Shown here: piece after piece, positions 27,112-36,883 of the stretch
Layout: each line of letters begins with the position of its first letter
Position numbering within the stretch: position 1 is the stretch's first letter
Assembly (NCBI RefSeq): GCF_003425685.1
Contig: NZ_QJKM01000007.1
Coordinates: forward strand, 248,001-312,000
DNA length: 64,000 nt
Direction: 5' to 3'
Source of the DNA: Rhizobium terrae
GTDB taxonomy: Bacteria > Pseudomonadota > Alphaproteobacteria > Rhizobiales > Rhizobiaceae
Position numbers and translations under genes: made by a program
The notes under the pieces: model-generated
Told to the model about the DNA's origin: nothing
Databases searched by the model: none
Seen by the model: only the letters and a program-made list of their open reading frames with translations

Positions 27112-28275
27112 GTGTTCCACGCCAGCATGAATTTCGCCCTCGGCGAGGAGGTCGAGGCGGTGCGCGAAACCGTTCATCGTTTCGCCCGGGAAAAACTCGC
27201 GCCTCGGGCAGACGAGATCGACCGCAGCAACGAATTCGCCCGCGATCTATGGCCGGAACTCGGAGCCTTGGGCCTGCTCGGCATCACCGCCGATCCGGAT
27301 TTCGGCGGTTCGGGGCTTGGTTATCTCGCCCATGTGGTCGCCGTCGAGGAACTGGCGCGGGCATCGGCGTCGACCTCGCTGAGCTATGGCGCCCATTCCA
27401 ATCTCTGCGTCAATCAGATCAACCGCAACGGCAGCGCCGAGCAGAAGGCCCGCTATCTGCCGAAACTCTGCTCGGGAGAACATGTGGGCGCGCTTGCCAT
27501 GTCCGAGCCCGGCGCCGGTTCCGACGTCGTGTCGATGAAGCTGAGGGCCGAAAAGCGCGGTGATCGCTACGTCGTGAACGGCAGCAAGATGTGGATCACC
27601 AACGGCCCCGATGCGGATGTGCTGGTCGTTTATGCCAAGACCGATCCGGACGCCGGTCCGAAGGGCATCACGGCCTTCCTCATCGAAAAGGGCTTCAAGG
27701 GCTTCTCGACCGCGCAAAAGCTCGACAAGCTCGGCATGCGCGGCTCGAACACCTGCGAACTGGTGTTCCAGGATTGTGAAGTGCCGGCTGAGAACGTCAT
27801 GGGCGCGGAAGGCGGCGGTGTCCGCGTGTTGATGTCAGGCCTCGATTATGAGCGCGTGGTGCTCTCGGCGATCGGCATCGGCATCATGCATGCCTGCCTG
27901 GATGTGGTTATGCCTTACGTCCACGAGCGAAAGCAGTTCGGCCAGCCGATCGGCGAGTTCCAGCTGATCCAGGCCAAGGTTGCCGACATGTATACGGCGA
28001 TGAATTCGGCCCGCGCCTATGTCTATGCGGTCGCGTCCGCCTGCGATCGCGGCGTAGTGACCCGCCAGGATGCCGCCGCCTGCTGCCTCTATGCTTCAGA
28101 ACAGGCGACCCAGCAGGCTTTGCAGGCGATCCAGGTGCTCGGCGGCAACGGCTATATCAACGACAATCCGACCGGCCGGTTGCTGCGCGATGCCAAATTG
28201 ATGGAAATCGGCGCCGGTACGTCGGAAATCCGCCGCATGCTGATCGGCCGCGAACTCTTCAGGGAGACGGCTTGA
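27112..28275 (+). CDS. Isovaleryl-CoA dehydrogenase
   Basis: This FAD enzyme oxidises isovaleryl-CoA to 3-methylcrotonyl-CoA, the first committed step of leucine breakdown after the keto acid. I choose GTG 27112, because GGGAGGAG lies 5 nt upstream; ATG 27127 is 20 nt from that site. The 387 residues show ACAD motifs ([54 protein letters not shown]). Glu247 in [10 protein letters not shown] sits where the catalytic Glu of isovaleryl-CoA dehydrogenases is found. The stop overlaps the next ATG. Confidence 0.94.
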   Translation: MFHASMNFALGEEVEAVRETVHRFAREKLAPRADEIDRSNEFARDLWPELGALGLLGITADPDFGGSGLGYLAHVVAVEELARASASTSLSYGAHSNLCVNQINRNGSAEQKARYLPKLCSGEHVGALAMSEPGAGSDVVSMKLRAEKRGDRYVVNGSKMWITNGPDADVLVVYAKTDPDAGPKGITAFLIEKGFKGFSTAQKLDKLGMRGSNTCELVFQDCEVPAENVMGAEGGGVRVLMSGLDYERVVLSAIGIGIMHACLDVVMPYVHERKQFGQPIGEFQLIQAKVADMYTAMNSARAYVYAVASACDRGVVTRQDAAACCLYASEQATQQALQAIQVLGGNGYINDNPTGRLLRDAKLMEIGAGTSEIRRMLIGRELFRETA

Positions 28276-29882
28276 TGGCGGTTCTCCGCTCGCAGTTCAA
28301 TCCTCGAAGCGAAACCGCCGCGGCGAACCGTGTCGCCATGCAGGCAAGGCTTGCCGAAGTCGAGGCCGCGGTGGCTTTCGCGGAAGCCGGAGGCGGCGAA
28401 GAGGCGCGGGCGCGGCATGTGAAACGTGGCAAGCTGCTGCCGCGCGATCGTATCGCCCGCCTTCTGGATCATGGCTCGCCCTTCCTCGAAATCGCTGCTA
28501 CTGCAGCTCACGGGCTTTATGGCGGCGCCAGCCCGGCGGCCGGCATCGTTACCGGGATAGGGAGAGTCGAGGGCCGCGAGGTGATGATCGTCGCCAACGA
28601 TGCCACGGTGAAGGGTGGCACCTATTACCCGATGACGGTGAAGAAACATCTGCGCGCCCAGGAGATCGCCGAGGAAAACCGCCTGCCTTGCGTGTACCTC
28701 GTCGATTCCGGCGGCGCCAACCTGCCGAACCAGGACGAAGTGTTTCCGGACCGCGATCATTTCGGCCGTATCTTCTTCAACCAGGCGCGCATGTCGGCCA
28801 GGGGCATTGCCCAGATCGCCGCCGTCATGGGTTCGTGCACCGCCGGCGGCGCCTATGTGCCGGCCATGTCGGACGAGGCGATCATCGTCAGGGATCAGGG
28901 CACGATCTTTCTCGCCGGTCCACCGCTGGTGAAGGCCGCGACGGGCGAGGAGGTAAGCGCCGAGGATCTTGGCGGCGGCGATGTCCATACAAGGCTTTCG
29001 GGCGTCGCCGATCATCTCGCCCGCGACGATGTCCATGCGCTGGCGCTGGTTCGCCGCGCCGTCGCCGGCCTCAATACCCGCAAGCCCGGGACCGTCGCTC
29101 TCGAACGGCCGGAGGACCCGCTCTACGATCCCGAAGAGATCGCCGCGATCGTGCCGGCCTCCCTTTCCACACCCTATGACATCCGCGAGGTGATCGCCCG
29201 GATCGTCGACGGCTCCCGTTTCGACGAGTTCAAGGCACGGTTCGGGACGACGCTCGCCTGCGGTTTTGCACATGTCTTCGGAATTCCGATCGGCATCATC
29301 GCCAACAACGGCGTTCTCTTTTCCGAAAGTGCCCAGAAGGGCGCGCATTTCATCGAACTCTGCTCGCAGCGAAAGATCCCGCTCGTTTTCTTGCAGAATA
29401 TCACCGGCTTCATGGTGGGCCGCAGATATGAAGCGGAAGGCATCGCCAAACACGGCGCCAAGCTGGTCGCGGCGGTTGCCACCACCTCAGTACCCAAGGT
29501 GACGATCCTCGTCGGCGGCTCCTTCGGCGCCGGCAATTACGGCATGGCCGGCCGGGCCTATTCGCCCCGTTTTCTCTGGACCTGGCCGAACAGCCGCATC
29601 TCCGTCATGGGCGGGCCGCAGGCGGCGGGCGTATTGGCCACCGTCCGACGCGAAGCGATCGAACGCGGTGGCAGGTCTTGGAGCATGGAAGAAGAGGCGG
29701 CCTTCAAGCAGCCGGTCCTCGACCAGTTCGAGGAGCAGAGCCACCCGCTTTACGCCTCCGCAAGGCTCTGGGACGATGGCATCATCCATCCGGCAAAGAC
29801 GCGGCAGGTGCTGGCGCTGAGTTTATCTGCCGCGTTGAACGCGCCGATCGAGGAGACACGCTTCGGCGTGTTTCGGATGTGA
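28275..29882 (+). CDS. mccB: Methylcrotonyl-CoA carboxylase, carboxyltransferase (beta) subunit
   Basis: The 535-residue beta subunit transfers CO2 from carboxybiotin to 3-methylcrotonyl-CoA. It has two crotonase-like carboxyltransferase halves. Recognisable parts include [76 protein letters not shown] and [23 protein letters not shown] 28275 overlaps the dehydrogenase stop (TGATG). The gene order matches known leucine/isovalerate (liu) clusters. Confidence 0.95.
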   Translation: MAVLRSQFNPRSETAAANRVAMQARLAEVEAAVAFAEAGGGEEARARHVKRGKLLPRDRIARLLDHGSPFLEIAATAAHGLYGGASPAAGIVTGIGRVEGREVMIVANDATVKGGTYYPMTVKKHLRAQEIAEENRLPCVYLVDSGGANLPNQDEVFPDRDHFGRIFFNQARMSARGIAQIAAVMGSCTAGGAYVPAMSDEAIIVRDQGTIFLAGPPLVKAATGEEVSAEDLGGGDVHTRLSGVADHLARDDVHALALVRRAVAGLNTRKPGTVALERPEDPLYDPEEIAAIVPASLSTPYDIREVIARIVDGSRFDEFKARFGTTLACGFAHVFGIPIGIIANNGVLFSESAQKGAHFIELCSQRKIPLVFLQNITGFMVGRRYEAEGIAKHGAKLVAAVATTSVPKVTILVGGSFGAGNYGMAGRAYSPRFLWTWPNSRISVMGGPQAAGVLATVRREAIERGGRSWSMEEEAAFKQPVLDQFEEQSHPLYASARLWDDGIIHPAKTRQVLALSLSAALNAPIEETRFGVFRM

Positions 29883-29953
29883 GAGGTTGGTGATGGATTT
29901 CTTGTTCCCCTCCCACGATCTGTACGCTTTTGCTGCGCGAAGCCGGTGCTGTG

Positions 29954-29990
29954 CCCTCGCCATCTCCCCCGCAAGGGGGGAGAGAGGGAG
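29954..29990 (+). promoter_or_regulatory. Hairpin over the mccA ribosome binding site
   Basis: In the 117-nt gap between mccB and mccA, CCCTC (29954-29958) pairs with GAGGG (29984-29988), and TCTCCCCC (29963-29970) pairs with GGGGGAGA (29976-29983), with a 5-nt loop. The mccA ribosome binding site GGGAG (29986-29990) lies partly in the outer stem. It resembles rhizobial intergenic palindromes. An effect on mccA translation is inferred. Confidence 0.5.
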
Positions 29991-29999
29991 TTTGTTGCC

Positions 30000-31994
30000 A
30001 TGCTGAAAAAAGTCCTCATCGCCAACCGAGGCGAAATCGCCTGCCGCATCATACGTACCTGCCATCGCCTCGGCGTCGCGACCGTCGCGGTCTATTCCGA
30101 TGCCGACCGGGATGCCCTGCATGTCTCGCTTGCCGGCGAAGCCGTCCACATCGGCCCATCACCCGCCGCCGAGAGCTACCTCCGCGGCGATATCATCATC
30201 GATGCGGCGCTGGAGACCGGTGCCGACGCCATCCATCCCGGTTACGGTTTTCTCTCCGAGAACCCGGACTTCGCTGAAGCCGTCGCATCCGCGGGCCTCC
30301 GTTTCATGGGCCCGTCGCCGGTTGCCATCCGTGCCATGGGCCTGAAGGACGCTGCCAAGGCGCTGATGGAAAAGGCCGGCGTGCCCATCGTACCCGGTTA
30401 CCACGGCAACCGGCAGGAGCCCGATTTTCTCCTGGCCGAGGCAGAGCGCATCGGCTTTCCGGTTCTCATCAAGGCGCGGGCCGGTGGTGGCGGCAAGGGC
30501 ATGCGGCGGGTGGAAAACGCCGCCGGTTTCGCGGACGCCTTGGCGTCGGCCCAGCGCGAGGCGCTGGCCGCCTTCGGCGACGCTGCCTGTCTCATCGAAA
30601 AATACATCACCCATCCCCGCCATATCGAAATCCAGGTTTTCGGCGACGACCACGGCAATGTCGTGCATCTCTTCGAGCGCGATTGCTCGGCCCAGCGCCG
30701 CCACCAGAAGGTCATCGAAGAGGCGCCGGCCCCCGGCATGCCGGACGAGATGCGCCGCGCCATGGGCGGGGCGGCCGTGAAAGCCGCGCAAGCGATCGGT
30801 TACTCCGGTGCCGGCACGATTGAGTTCATCGCCGATGCCTCCGAGGGACTGAAGGCGGACCGCTTCTGGTTCATGGAGATGAACACCCGCCTGCAGGTGG
30901 AACACCCGGTAACGGAGGCCATCACCGGCGTCGATCTGGTCGAATGGCAATTGCGCGTCGCCTCCGGCGAGCCGCTGCCTCTCAAACAGAACGAGCTTTC
31001 GATCAACGGCTGGTCCTTCGAGGCGCGGCTTTATGCAGAGGATGCCGAGCGAGGTTTCCTGCCCGCCACCGGCACGCTTGCGCATCTCGACCTGCCGAAG
31101 CAGTTTGCCCGCGTCGATAGCGGCGTACGAACCGGAGACCGCATCTCGCCCTTCTACGACCCGATGATCGCCAAGATCATCACTCACGGCCCGGACAGGA
31201 TCTCTGCGCTCGCACGTCTTTCCTTGGCCCTGGCGGAAGTACGCGCCGCCGGCGTCACGACGAATGCCACATTCCTTCGCCGGCTAACGAATCAATCCGA
31301 TTTTGCCGAAGGCAGGCCGGATACGGGCTTGATCGACCGGCATCTGGCCGAGTTGACGATGGTCCATGCCGCCCCGTCCGAAGTCGTTGGCTTGGCCGCC
31401 ATTCTCCTCTCCGGCGCCCTGGAGCCAACGAGCTCGCATGATCCATGGAGGAATTTACCCGGATTCCGATTGTGGTCCGAAGCCTCCGATTTCGTCGCGC
31501 TGGAGCATCGTGGCCGGCACCTGGCGATTTCACTCGGCGCGAAAGGCGAGGGGGCTTATTCGGTTGCGATTGACGGCACGGGCCTTGATCTGCGCGCCTC
31601 CCATTTCGACGGCGCCTATCTTGTCGAAAGCGCCGGTCGGAAACACCGTCTTGGCGCGGTTCGCGCCGGTCGCGAGGTGACGATCTTCGGCAATGGTGAA
31701 AACTGGCATTTCGCGCTCGTCGATCCGCTCGCGGGCGAGGACGAGGCTGTCGGCGTCGGCGACCGGATCGTCGCGCCCATGCCGGGCCTCGTCAAACTGC
31801 TGAGCGCCACGCCCGGCGCGGTGGTTGCCAAGGGCGAGACGCTGGCTGTCATGGAGGCGATGAAGATGGAGCTGATACTCTCCGCCCCGCGTGACGGCAG
31901 CATCGCCGAGGTCCTGGTCTCGCAGGGCGAGCAGGTTCTGGAGGGCGCGGTTCTCCTGGTGCTGGAGCCGGCTCCGGGGACGGAAAATGGCTGA
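30000..31994 (+). CDS. mccA: Methylcrotonyl-CoA carboxylase, biotin-carrying (alpha) subunit
   Basis: The 664-residue alpha subunit joins a biotin carboxylase domain (about 1-450: KKVLIANRGEIACRI, ARAGGGGKGMRRV, FMEMNTRLQVEHPVTE) to a linker and a C-terminal biotinyl carrier domain. The carrier domain holds the motif VMEAMKMELIL with biotin-accepting Lys622. ATG 30000 is chosen over a longer in-frame opening because conserved sequence begins here. It works with MccB in the cytoplasm. The last 8 nt overlap the lyase gene. Confidence 0.95.
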   Translation: MLKKVLIANRGEIACRIIRTCHRLGVATVAVYSDADRDALHVSLAGEAVHIGPSPAAESYLRGDIIIDAALETGADAIHPGYGFLSENPDFAEAVASAGLRFMGPSPVAIRAMGLKDAAKALMEKAGVPIVPGYHGNRQEPDFLLAEAERIGFPVLIKARAGGGGKGMRRVENAAGFADALASAQREALAAFGDAACLIEKYITHPRHIEIQVFGDDHGNVVHLFERDCSAQRRHQKVIEEAPAPGMPDEMRRAMGGAAVKAAQAIGYSGAGTIEFIADASEGLKADRFWFMEMNTRLQVEHPVTEAITGVDLVEWQLRVASGEPLPLKQNELSINGWSFEARLYAEDAERGFLPATGTLAHLDLPKQFARVDSGVRTGDRISPFYDPMIAKIITHGPDRISALARLSLALAEVRAAGVTTNATFLRRLTNQSDFAEGRPDTGLIDRHLAELTMVHAAPSEVVGLAAILLSGALEPTSSHDPWRNLPGFRLWSEASDFVALEHRGRHLAISLGAKGEGAYSVAIDGTGLDLRASHFDGAYLVESAGRKHRLGAVRAGREVTIFGNGENWHFALVDPLAGEDEAVGVGDRIVAPMPGLVKLLSATPGAVVAKGETLAVMEAMKMELILSAPRDGSIAEVLVSQGEQVLEGAVLLVLEPAPGTENG

Positions 31995-32844
31995 CTTCGT
32001 CCGTATCCACGAGATGGGCCCGCGCGACGGGCTGCAGAACGAAAAGCGGATCATCTCCACCGCCGACAAGATAGAACTTGTCGACCTGCTTTCGGCCTGC
32101 GGTTTCGAAAAGATCGAAGTGACCAGCTTCGTGCGCGCCGACTGGGTGCCCCAGATGGCCGATGGCCCCCGGGTCATGGCGGGCATCGAACGCCGGAAGG
32201 GTACGCTCTACACGGCGCTGACGCCGAATCTGCGGGGTTATGAGGCGGCGATGTCGGCAAGGGCGGATGAAGTCGCGGTCTTTGCATCCGCCTCGGAGGG
32301 TTTTAGCCACCGCAACATCAATTGCAGCATCGCGGAAAGTTTCGAGCGTTTTGCACCCCTCGTCCGCCAGGCACGCGAGGACGGCATTCCGGTGCGGGCC
32401 TATGTGTCCTGCGCCGTGGATTGCCCATTCGACGGCCCGACGCCGCCGGCGCAGGCGGCAAGGGTTGCGGCCGAACTGCATGCGCTCGGCTGCGGCGAAG
32501 TGGCGCTGGCCGATACGATCGGCACAGGCACGCCGGACCGCGTGGCGGCCATGCTGGACGCCGTGCTGGACCGGCTACCCGCCGAAAATCTGGCAGGGCA
32601 TTTCCACGATACCAATGGCCGGGCGCTCGACAATATCACGGTATCGCTGGAAAAGGGGCTTCGGGTCTTCGACGCGGCAGCCGGCGGCCTCGGCGGCTGC
32701 CCCTATGCGCCTGGCGCGGAGGGCAATGTCGCGACGGGCAGGACCGTGGATCATCTGGCCGCCATGGGCTTCGAAACGCGCATCGACCGCGAGCGCCTTG
32801 CCGAGGCCGAAAGCTTCGCCCGAGGCTTGAGGGGAGCACGCTGA
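31987..32844 (+). CDS. mvaB: Hydroxymethylglutaryl-CoA lyase
   Basis: The enzyme cleaves HMG-CoA to acetoacetate and acetyl-CoA, the last step of leucine degradation. The 285-residue DRE-TIM barrel protein shows IHEMGPRDGLQNEKRI at the N-terminus, LADTIGTGTPDRV, GHFHDTNGRALDN and the loop with the catalytic Cys, GGLGGCPYAPGAEGNVAT. ATG 31987 overlaps mccA. Its stop overlaps the next start (TGATG). All five operon genes are tightly packed. Confidence 0.95.
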   Translation: MADFVRIHEMGPRDGLQNEKRIISTADKIELVDLLSACGFEKIEVTSFVRADWVPQMADGPRVMAGIERRKGTLYTALTPNLRGYEAAMSARADEVAVFASASEGFSHRNINCSIAESFERFAPLVRQAREDGIPVRAYVSCAVDCPFDGPTPPAQAARVAAELHALGCGEVALADTIGTGTPDRVAAMLDAVLDRLPAENLAGHFHDTNGRALDNITVSLEKGLRVFDAAAGGLGGCPYAPGAEGNVATGRTVDHLAAMGFETRIDRERLAEAESFARGLRGAR

Positions 32845-33641
32845 TGTCGGCCTGCGAAACGCTGACGCTCGGGACGGATACGCGCGGCGTCGCCACGCTG
32901 ACGCTCAACCGGCCGGACAAGCACAATGCCATGAATGCCGCGATGATCGCCGAACTTGCCGGAATGGCCGGCAGGCTCGCCGCCGATGACGCGGTCCGGG
33001 TCGTGGTGCTCGCAGCCGCAGGCCCGACCTTCTGCGCCGGCGGCGATCTTTCCTGGATGCGTGACCAGGCGGCGAAGGTCAGGCAGGGCAAGATCGAGGG
33101 CGCGACCGAGCTCGCAGGGATGCTGAAGGCGCTGGACGAGTTGCCTAAGCCGCTGATCGGCCGGGTGCAGGGCAACGCTTTCGGCGGCGGCATCGGCCTC
33201 ATGTCGGTTTGCGATATCGTCGTGGCGGCGGAAGGCGCCGAGTTCGGACTGACCGAAACGCGGCTCGGCCTCATTCCGGCAACGATCGGGCCTTACGTCG
33301 TGCGCCGCATCGGCGAGGGGCACGCCCGGCGGCTGTTCCTCAATGCCCGCCGCTTCGATGCCCTGACGGCTCACGAAATCGGCCTCGTCTCGGTCGCCTG
33401 CCCCGTCGGCCAGCTCGATGCGGCGGTCGATGTGGAAGTTTCCGCCCTTCTCGATTGCGCCCCCGGCGCCGTCGCCAGCGCCAAGAGCCTTGTTTGCACC
33501 CTTGCCCGCGAAGCCATCGACGACCCCGTGAGCTACAGCATCGGCCTGCTCGCCGATCGCTGGGAAAGCGACGAAGGCAAGGCCGGCATCGATGCCTTCC
33601 TCAACCGGCAGCCGATGCCCTGGGCGGTGAGGCGGAACTGA
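32844..33641 (+). CDS. Methylglutaconyl-CoA hydratase (enoyl-CoA hydratase family)
   Basis: The 265-residue crotonase-fold protein hydrates 3-methylglutaconyl-CoA to HMG-CoA; this role is inferred from its place between carboxylase and lyase steps. It shows the oxyanion-hole and active-site motifs AAGPTFCAGGDLSWM, GNAFGGGIGLMSVCDIV and FGLTETRLGLIPATIGPYV. GGGGAG lies 9 nt before ATG 32844. Its 3' end overlaps the convergent monooxygenase gene by 41 nt. Confidence 0.9.
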   Translation: MSACETLTLGTDTRGVATLTLNRPDKHNAMNAAMIAELAGMAGRLAADDAVRVVVLAAAGPTFCAGGDLSWMRDQAAKVRQGKIEGATELAGMLKALDELPKPLIGRVQGNAFGGGIGLMSVCDIVVAAEGAEFGLTETRLGLIPATIGPYVVRRIGEGHARRLFLNARRFDALTAHEIGLVSVACPVGQLDAAVDVEVSALLDCAPGAVASAKSLVCTLAREAIDDPVSYSIGLLADRWESDEGKAGIDAFLNRQPMPWAVRRN

Positions 33642-35574
33642 AGGCCGGTGTGGGCGCAAGCATGAAGCCTGCGAAAAATGCTGAGAGCTCCGCATGCGCC
33701 TCCAGCGGCAGGATATGCGCGACATATTGGTCTGGCCGCACGACGACCATGCAGCCCCGTTCGCGGTCGATGCCGCGCAGGTCGAAAATATCCCTGCCGT
33801 TCTTGAGGTCCGGGCAGAACATCTTTTCGTAGTCGCGCAGCCCCAGCCGCCCCTTGGCCGGCAAAAGCAGGGAAGGCATGGCCTCGACCGCAAGCTCGCG
33901 ATGGCCCTGCTGGAAGATCGCGCGGACATCGATCACCGCGTCGATATCGCTGCCTTCCGGCGTGTATCTCAGTACCGGCGACGCAGCGGAGCCGGCGAGG
34001 AAATCGCAAACCGCTGCGAGCCGTGACCCCGGCTGGGCCCTGTCGCCTTGGCCGGCAAAGGCATAGAGGCGAAAGCGCCCATCCGCCTTGGCCATGTGCC
34101 CAAGTTCCACGGGCTTCGCATCGCCGAGGCGAATGACCGGCGCGGAGTGGAAGCGCGTACCGATCGGCAGCCCATCGGCGAGATGCTGATGGGTCGCCTC
34201 GCCGGTGAGGACCGAAGGCGCATAGCGGGTCGCGGTACCGGCGGTATAACGCCCGGACCTGACGAAATATTGCTGGACTTCCGCCGGATCCACGCCGCCC
34301 GGGTTGCCGGGCGATTTCAGCGGCGCACTCAGCATCTTCGCCCATTCGCGGTCGAAATCGATCAGTTCCTTGGCGATCGCCTGCCGCTCGGCCGAATAGC
34401 TGTGCAGCAGTTCCGGCGGCGAACGTCCCTCGAGCACGGCCGCGAGCTTCCAGCCCAGATTGAACGCGTCCTGCATGGAGACGTTCATGCCCTGGCCTGC
34501 CTTTGGACTATGCGTATGACACGCATCGCCGGCGATGAAGACGTGCGGCAGCCGTGTCGCGATCTCCGCCTCCGGGACGTCGTCGAACTTGTCCGTCAGA
34601 CGCTGGCCGATCTCGTAGACCGACCACCAGGCGACTTCCTTCACCTCGAATCTGTAAGGGTGGAGGACACGTTGCGCCGCGGCGATGAGATGCTCGACGG
34701 TGATGTTCCTGCTCGCCACCCGCTCGTTTTCCGAGAGCTTGTCGAGTTCCACATAGATGCGGACGAGGTAGCCGCCTTCCCGCGGGATGAGCACGATGCT
34801 GCCTTCGTCGGCAGACTGGATCACGCCCTTGAGGCGGATATCCGGAAAGTCGGTGACGGCAAGCACATCCATCACGCCCCAGGCCTGGTTGGCGGAATCG
34901 CCCGTCAGCTCCCGCCCGAGCGATTTTCGCACGCCGCTGCGGGCGCCGTCGCAACCCACGACGTAGCGGGCCCTCACCGTTTCGATCTCTCCTTCATGCC
35001 CGGCATCGACCCGTTCGAGCCGGACGGTCACGGGATGGGTGCCGGCGGATGCCGCGGTATCGATGTCGAGATCGACGAAGCGGCGGGAGTAATGCGGCTC
35101 CAGCCGGCTGGCGGAGCGGCGCATGACATCGAGATAGAAATCGTGCACCCGGGCCTGGTTGAGGATGACGTGCGGCATTTCCGACAGCCCGTCCTCCACA
35201 TCCTGAATGCGGCCGTGGCGGACGATGTTCCTACGCTCAACTTCATCCGGTTTCCAGAACGAGGTCTCGTTCACCCAGTAGGATTCCTTCAGCACGCGTT
35301 CGGCAAAACCGAAAGCCTCGAACATCTCCAGTGTGCGGCAGGCAATGCCGTCGGCCTGGCCGAGCTGCAACGGACCGGGCTTCTGGTCGACGATGCAGGT
35401 CCTGATGCGGGGGAAGGCGGAAAGCTGGGTCGCGAGCGTCAGCCCCGCCGGGCCGCAGCCTACGATCAGCACGTCGACTTCGGCTGGCAGCCCGTCCGAA
35501 TGCGGCAAAGCCTGTGCGGACGGTTCGGCAAGACCCGGATCGCCGATGCGAAAACCGTTGAGATGAAATTGCAT
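33601..35574 (-). CDS. FAD-dependent aromatic monooxygenase (phenol 2-monooxygenase / 3-hydroxybenzoate 4-hydroxylase type)
   Basis: The 657-residue flavoprotein starts at ATG 35574 (MQFHLNGFRIGDPG). The FAD fold shows VLIVGCGPAGLTLATQL (about 34-50), GCDGARSGVRKSLG and the second FAD motif AGDACHTHSPKAGQGMN. The C-terminal third (about 450-640) matches the thioredoxin-like dimerisation domain of phenol hydroxylases. It probably hydroxylates a phenolic or hydroxybenzoate ring with NAD(P)H. No ring-cleavage gene lies nearby, so the substrate is open. It diverges from a MarR gene with a palindrome between them. Confidence 0.9.
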   Translation of the reverse strand: MQFHLNGFRIGDPGLAEPSAQALPHSDGLPAEVDVLIVGCGPAGLTLATQLSAFPRIRTCIVDQKPGPLQLGQADGIACRTLEMFEAFGFAERVLKESYWVNETSFWKPDEVERRNIVRHGRIQDVEDGLSEMPHVILNQARVHDFYLDVMRRSASRLEPHYSRRFVDLDIDTAASAGTHPVTVRLERVDAGHEGEIETVRARYVVGCDGARSGVRKSLGRELTGDSANQAWGVMDVLAVTDFPDIRLKGVIQSADEGSIVLIPREGGYLVRIYVELDKLSENERVASRNITVEHLIAAAQRVLHPYRFEVKEVAWWSVYEIGQRLTDKFDDVPEAEIATRLPHVFIAGDACHTHSPKAGQGMNVSMQDAFNLGWKLAAVLEGRSPPELLHSYSAERQAIAKELIDFDREWAKMLSAPLKSPGNPGGVDPAEVQQYFVRSGRYTAGTATRYAPSVLTGEATHQHLADGLPIGTRFHSAPVIRLGDAKPVELGHMAKADGRFRLYAFAGQGDRAQPGSRLAAVCDFLAGSAASPVLRYTPEGSDIDAVIDVRAIFQQGHRELAVEAMPSLLLPAKGRLGLRDYEKMFCPDLKNGRDIFDLRGIDRERGCMVVVRPDQYVAHILPLEAHAELSAFFAGFMLAPTPAFSSASPPRASAAG

Positions 35575-35692
35575 GACCTGTCTCTTCCCCTGTGCTCGAA
35601 GGCCGCCTTCCAAGGGGGCCGGCCATCTCGACGCCGGAGCGCCGCATGTTAGGATGATGTGAAAAGGACGTGTTCGTCCCCGATGAATTGAA

Positions 35693-35717
35693 CAGTATGC
35701 TGATCATCAGTATACTG
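35693..35717. promoter_or_regulatory. 25-bp palindromic MarR operator candidate
   Basis: The arms CAGTATGCTGAT and ATCAGTATACTG surround a central C, with one mismatched pair among twelve. The right arm also contains the perfect palindrome CAGTATACTG. It lies in the divergent region between the monooxygenase (start 35574) and the MarR gene (start 35768), where a MarR dimer could control both. Confidence 0.7.
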
Positions 35718-35767
35718 TCAATATGTCGTGGCGAAGTTGGAGATCGTGGGTGAAGGACAATAACGAA

Positions 35768-36241
35768 ATGCCGGGTCACCTGGCCCGCCGGTTCCAGCAG
35801 ATCGCGGTGGCGGTTTTTCATTCGCAAGCCGAAGCCGCAGGCTATGATCTGACACCGGTTCAGTACGCGGCCCTTGCGGCGATCAGCGCCAATCCCGGCC
35901 TCGATCAGGTGACGCTGGCCGGGATGATCGCTTACGACCGGACGACCATCGGCGGCGTGGTGGACCGGCTGGTGCAGAAAGGCCTCCTGGAGCGCACTGC
36001 AAGCGTGAAGGACAGGCGCGCCCGCGCGTTGCGGATCACCGAGGAAGGCCGGCAGACCCTTACGGGCATCACGCCGGCAGTCGAGGCGGCGCAGCGGCTG
36101 ATGATCCAGGGCTTGAGCGACGACGAGGCGAACGAGTTGATGCGGCTTCTGCGCAAGGCGATCGCCGCCGGCAACGAGCTCAGCCGGGCGCCGCTCCGGG
36201 AAGCGGATGCGAAAGGCGGGCAGGCGAAAGCCGGACGGTGA
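35768..36241 (+). CDS. MarR family transcriptional regulator
   Basis: The 157-residue protein starts at ATG 35768, with GAAGGA 9 nt upstream. An in-frame ATG at 35723 has no ribosome binding site and lies 5 nt from the operator candidate. The winged-helix core is complete: LTPVQYAALAAISANPG, recognition helix MIAYDRTTIGGVVDRLVQKG and wing RTASVKDRRARALRITEEG. Helices for dimerisation are at both ends. It probably represses the divergent monooxygenase gene in response to an aromatic ligand. Confidence 0.92.
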   Translation: MPGHLARRFQQIAVAVFHSQAEAAGYDLTPVQYAALAAISANPGLDQVTLAGMIAYDRTTIGGVVDRLVQKGLLERTASVKDRRARALRITEEGRQTLTGITPAVEAAQRLMIQGLSDDEANELMRLLRKAIAAGNELSRAPLREADAKGGQAKAGR

Positions 36242-36340
36242 GTGCGCAGGGAAATTCGCCCGAATTAACCTTTTGTTCATCATATTCTCCGAGCCTCGGC
36301 TTCAGGGGTTGCTTGCAATTCGCGGACCGGAGGACAGGGC

Positions 36341-36592
36341 ATGACGCTCGTGACATTGCCAGACAAGATATTGCGGACCAGCCACCACACGCTTCTCGTG
36401 ATGCGTGACGGCGGCACCTGCCAGGCGGTCTGCGTCGTGGACGACGGCAGGATCGGCGACGTCCGCTCGAAACTCTCGCTCATCGAGACCATCGCCAGCC
36501 GGAAGCTCGGTTGCGGCGAGGTGGCGTTCGACGGCCGTGTCTGGATCACGTCCGAAGACCTGCCCAGGCCGTCCTTTCGAAGCCCGCACTGA
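36341..36592 (+). CDS. Hypothetical small protein
   Basis: The 83-residue gene has an excellent ribosome binding site (GGAGGA, 6-7 nt before ATG 36341) and codon use like its neighbours, so it is probably real. The protein is soluble with no signal peptide or membrane helix, and has three cysteines (GGTCQAVC and LGCGEV). I do not recognise a family. A 13-bp inverted repeat follows 140 nt downstream. Confidence 0.6.
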   Translation: MTLVTLPDKILRTSHHTLLVMRDGGTCQAVCVVDDGRIGDVRSKLSLIETIASRKLGCGEVAFDGRVWITSEDLPRPSFRSPH

Positions 36593-36733
36593 CATGGATG
36601 CGCCTGACACACTCCTCCCTTGGCGATCTCCGATTTTCGCTTCGCCCTCCCGAGGAGGAGGAAGGGGTCTTTCGTTGTCCTCACCCTCGGGCGATCCTCG
36701 GGTTAAACCCGAGGACGAGGACGAGGATCGGAC

Positions 36734-36788
36734 GGGGCGCTGAAAGCTGCCTCGTAGTTAAGTAGTAGGTGACACCTTTCAGCGCCCC
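36734..36788 (+). repeat. 13-bp perfect inverted repeat, terminator- or ncRNA-like
   Basis: GGGGCGCTGAAAG at 36734-36746 is the exact reverse complement of CTTTCAGCGCCCC at 36776-36788. The 29-nt loop carries a TAGTTAAGTAGTAGG core. TTTC follows the right arm. It could end transcription from the 36341 gene or form a small structured RNA. Confidence 0.5.
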
Positions 36789-36860
36789 TTTCGGCTGTTT
36801 GTGCCCGCGACTCCGGTTCCTCTGCGAAGGCCTGACCGGACGGTCCTTTGCCGCCGGTTC

Positions 36861-36883
36861 CGTCCCCGGACCTGATCCGGGAA
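36861..36883. repeat. Dispersed palindromic repeat, diverged copy
   Basis: CCCGGA/TCCGGG arms with a 5-nt loop CCTGA, flanked by GTC and AATCCAG as in the better copies at 37881 and 38151. Confidence 0.55.
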
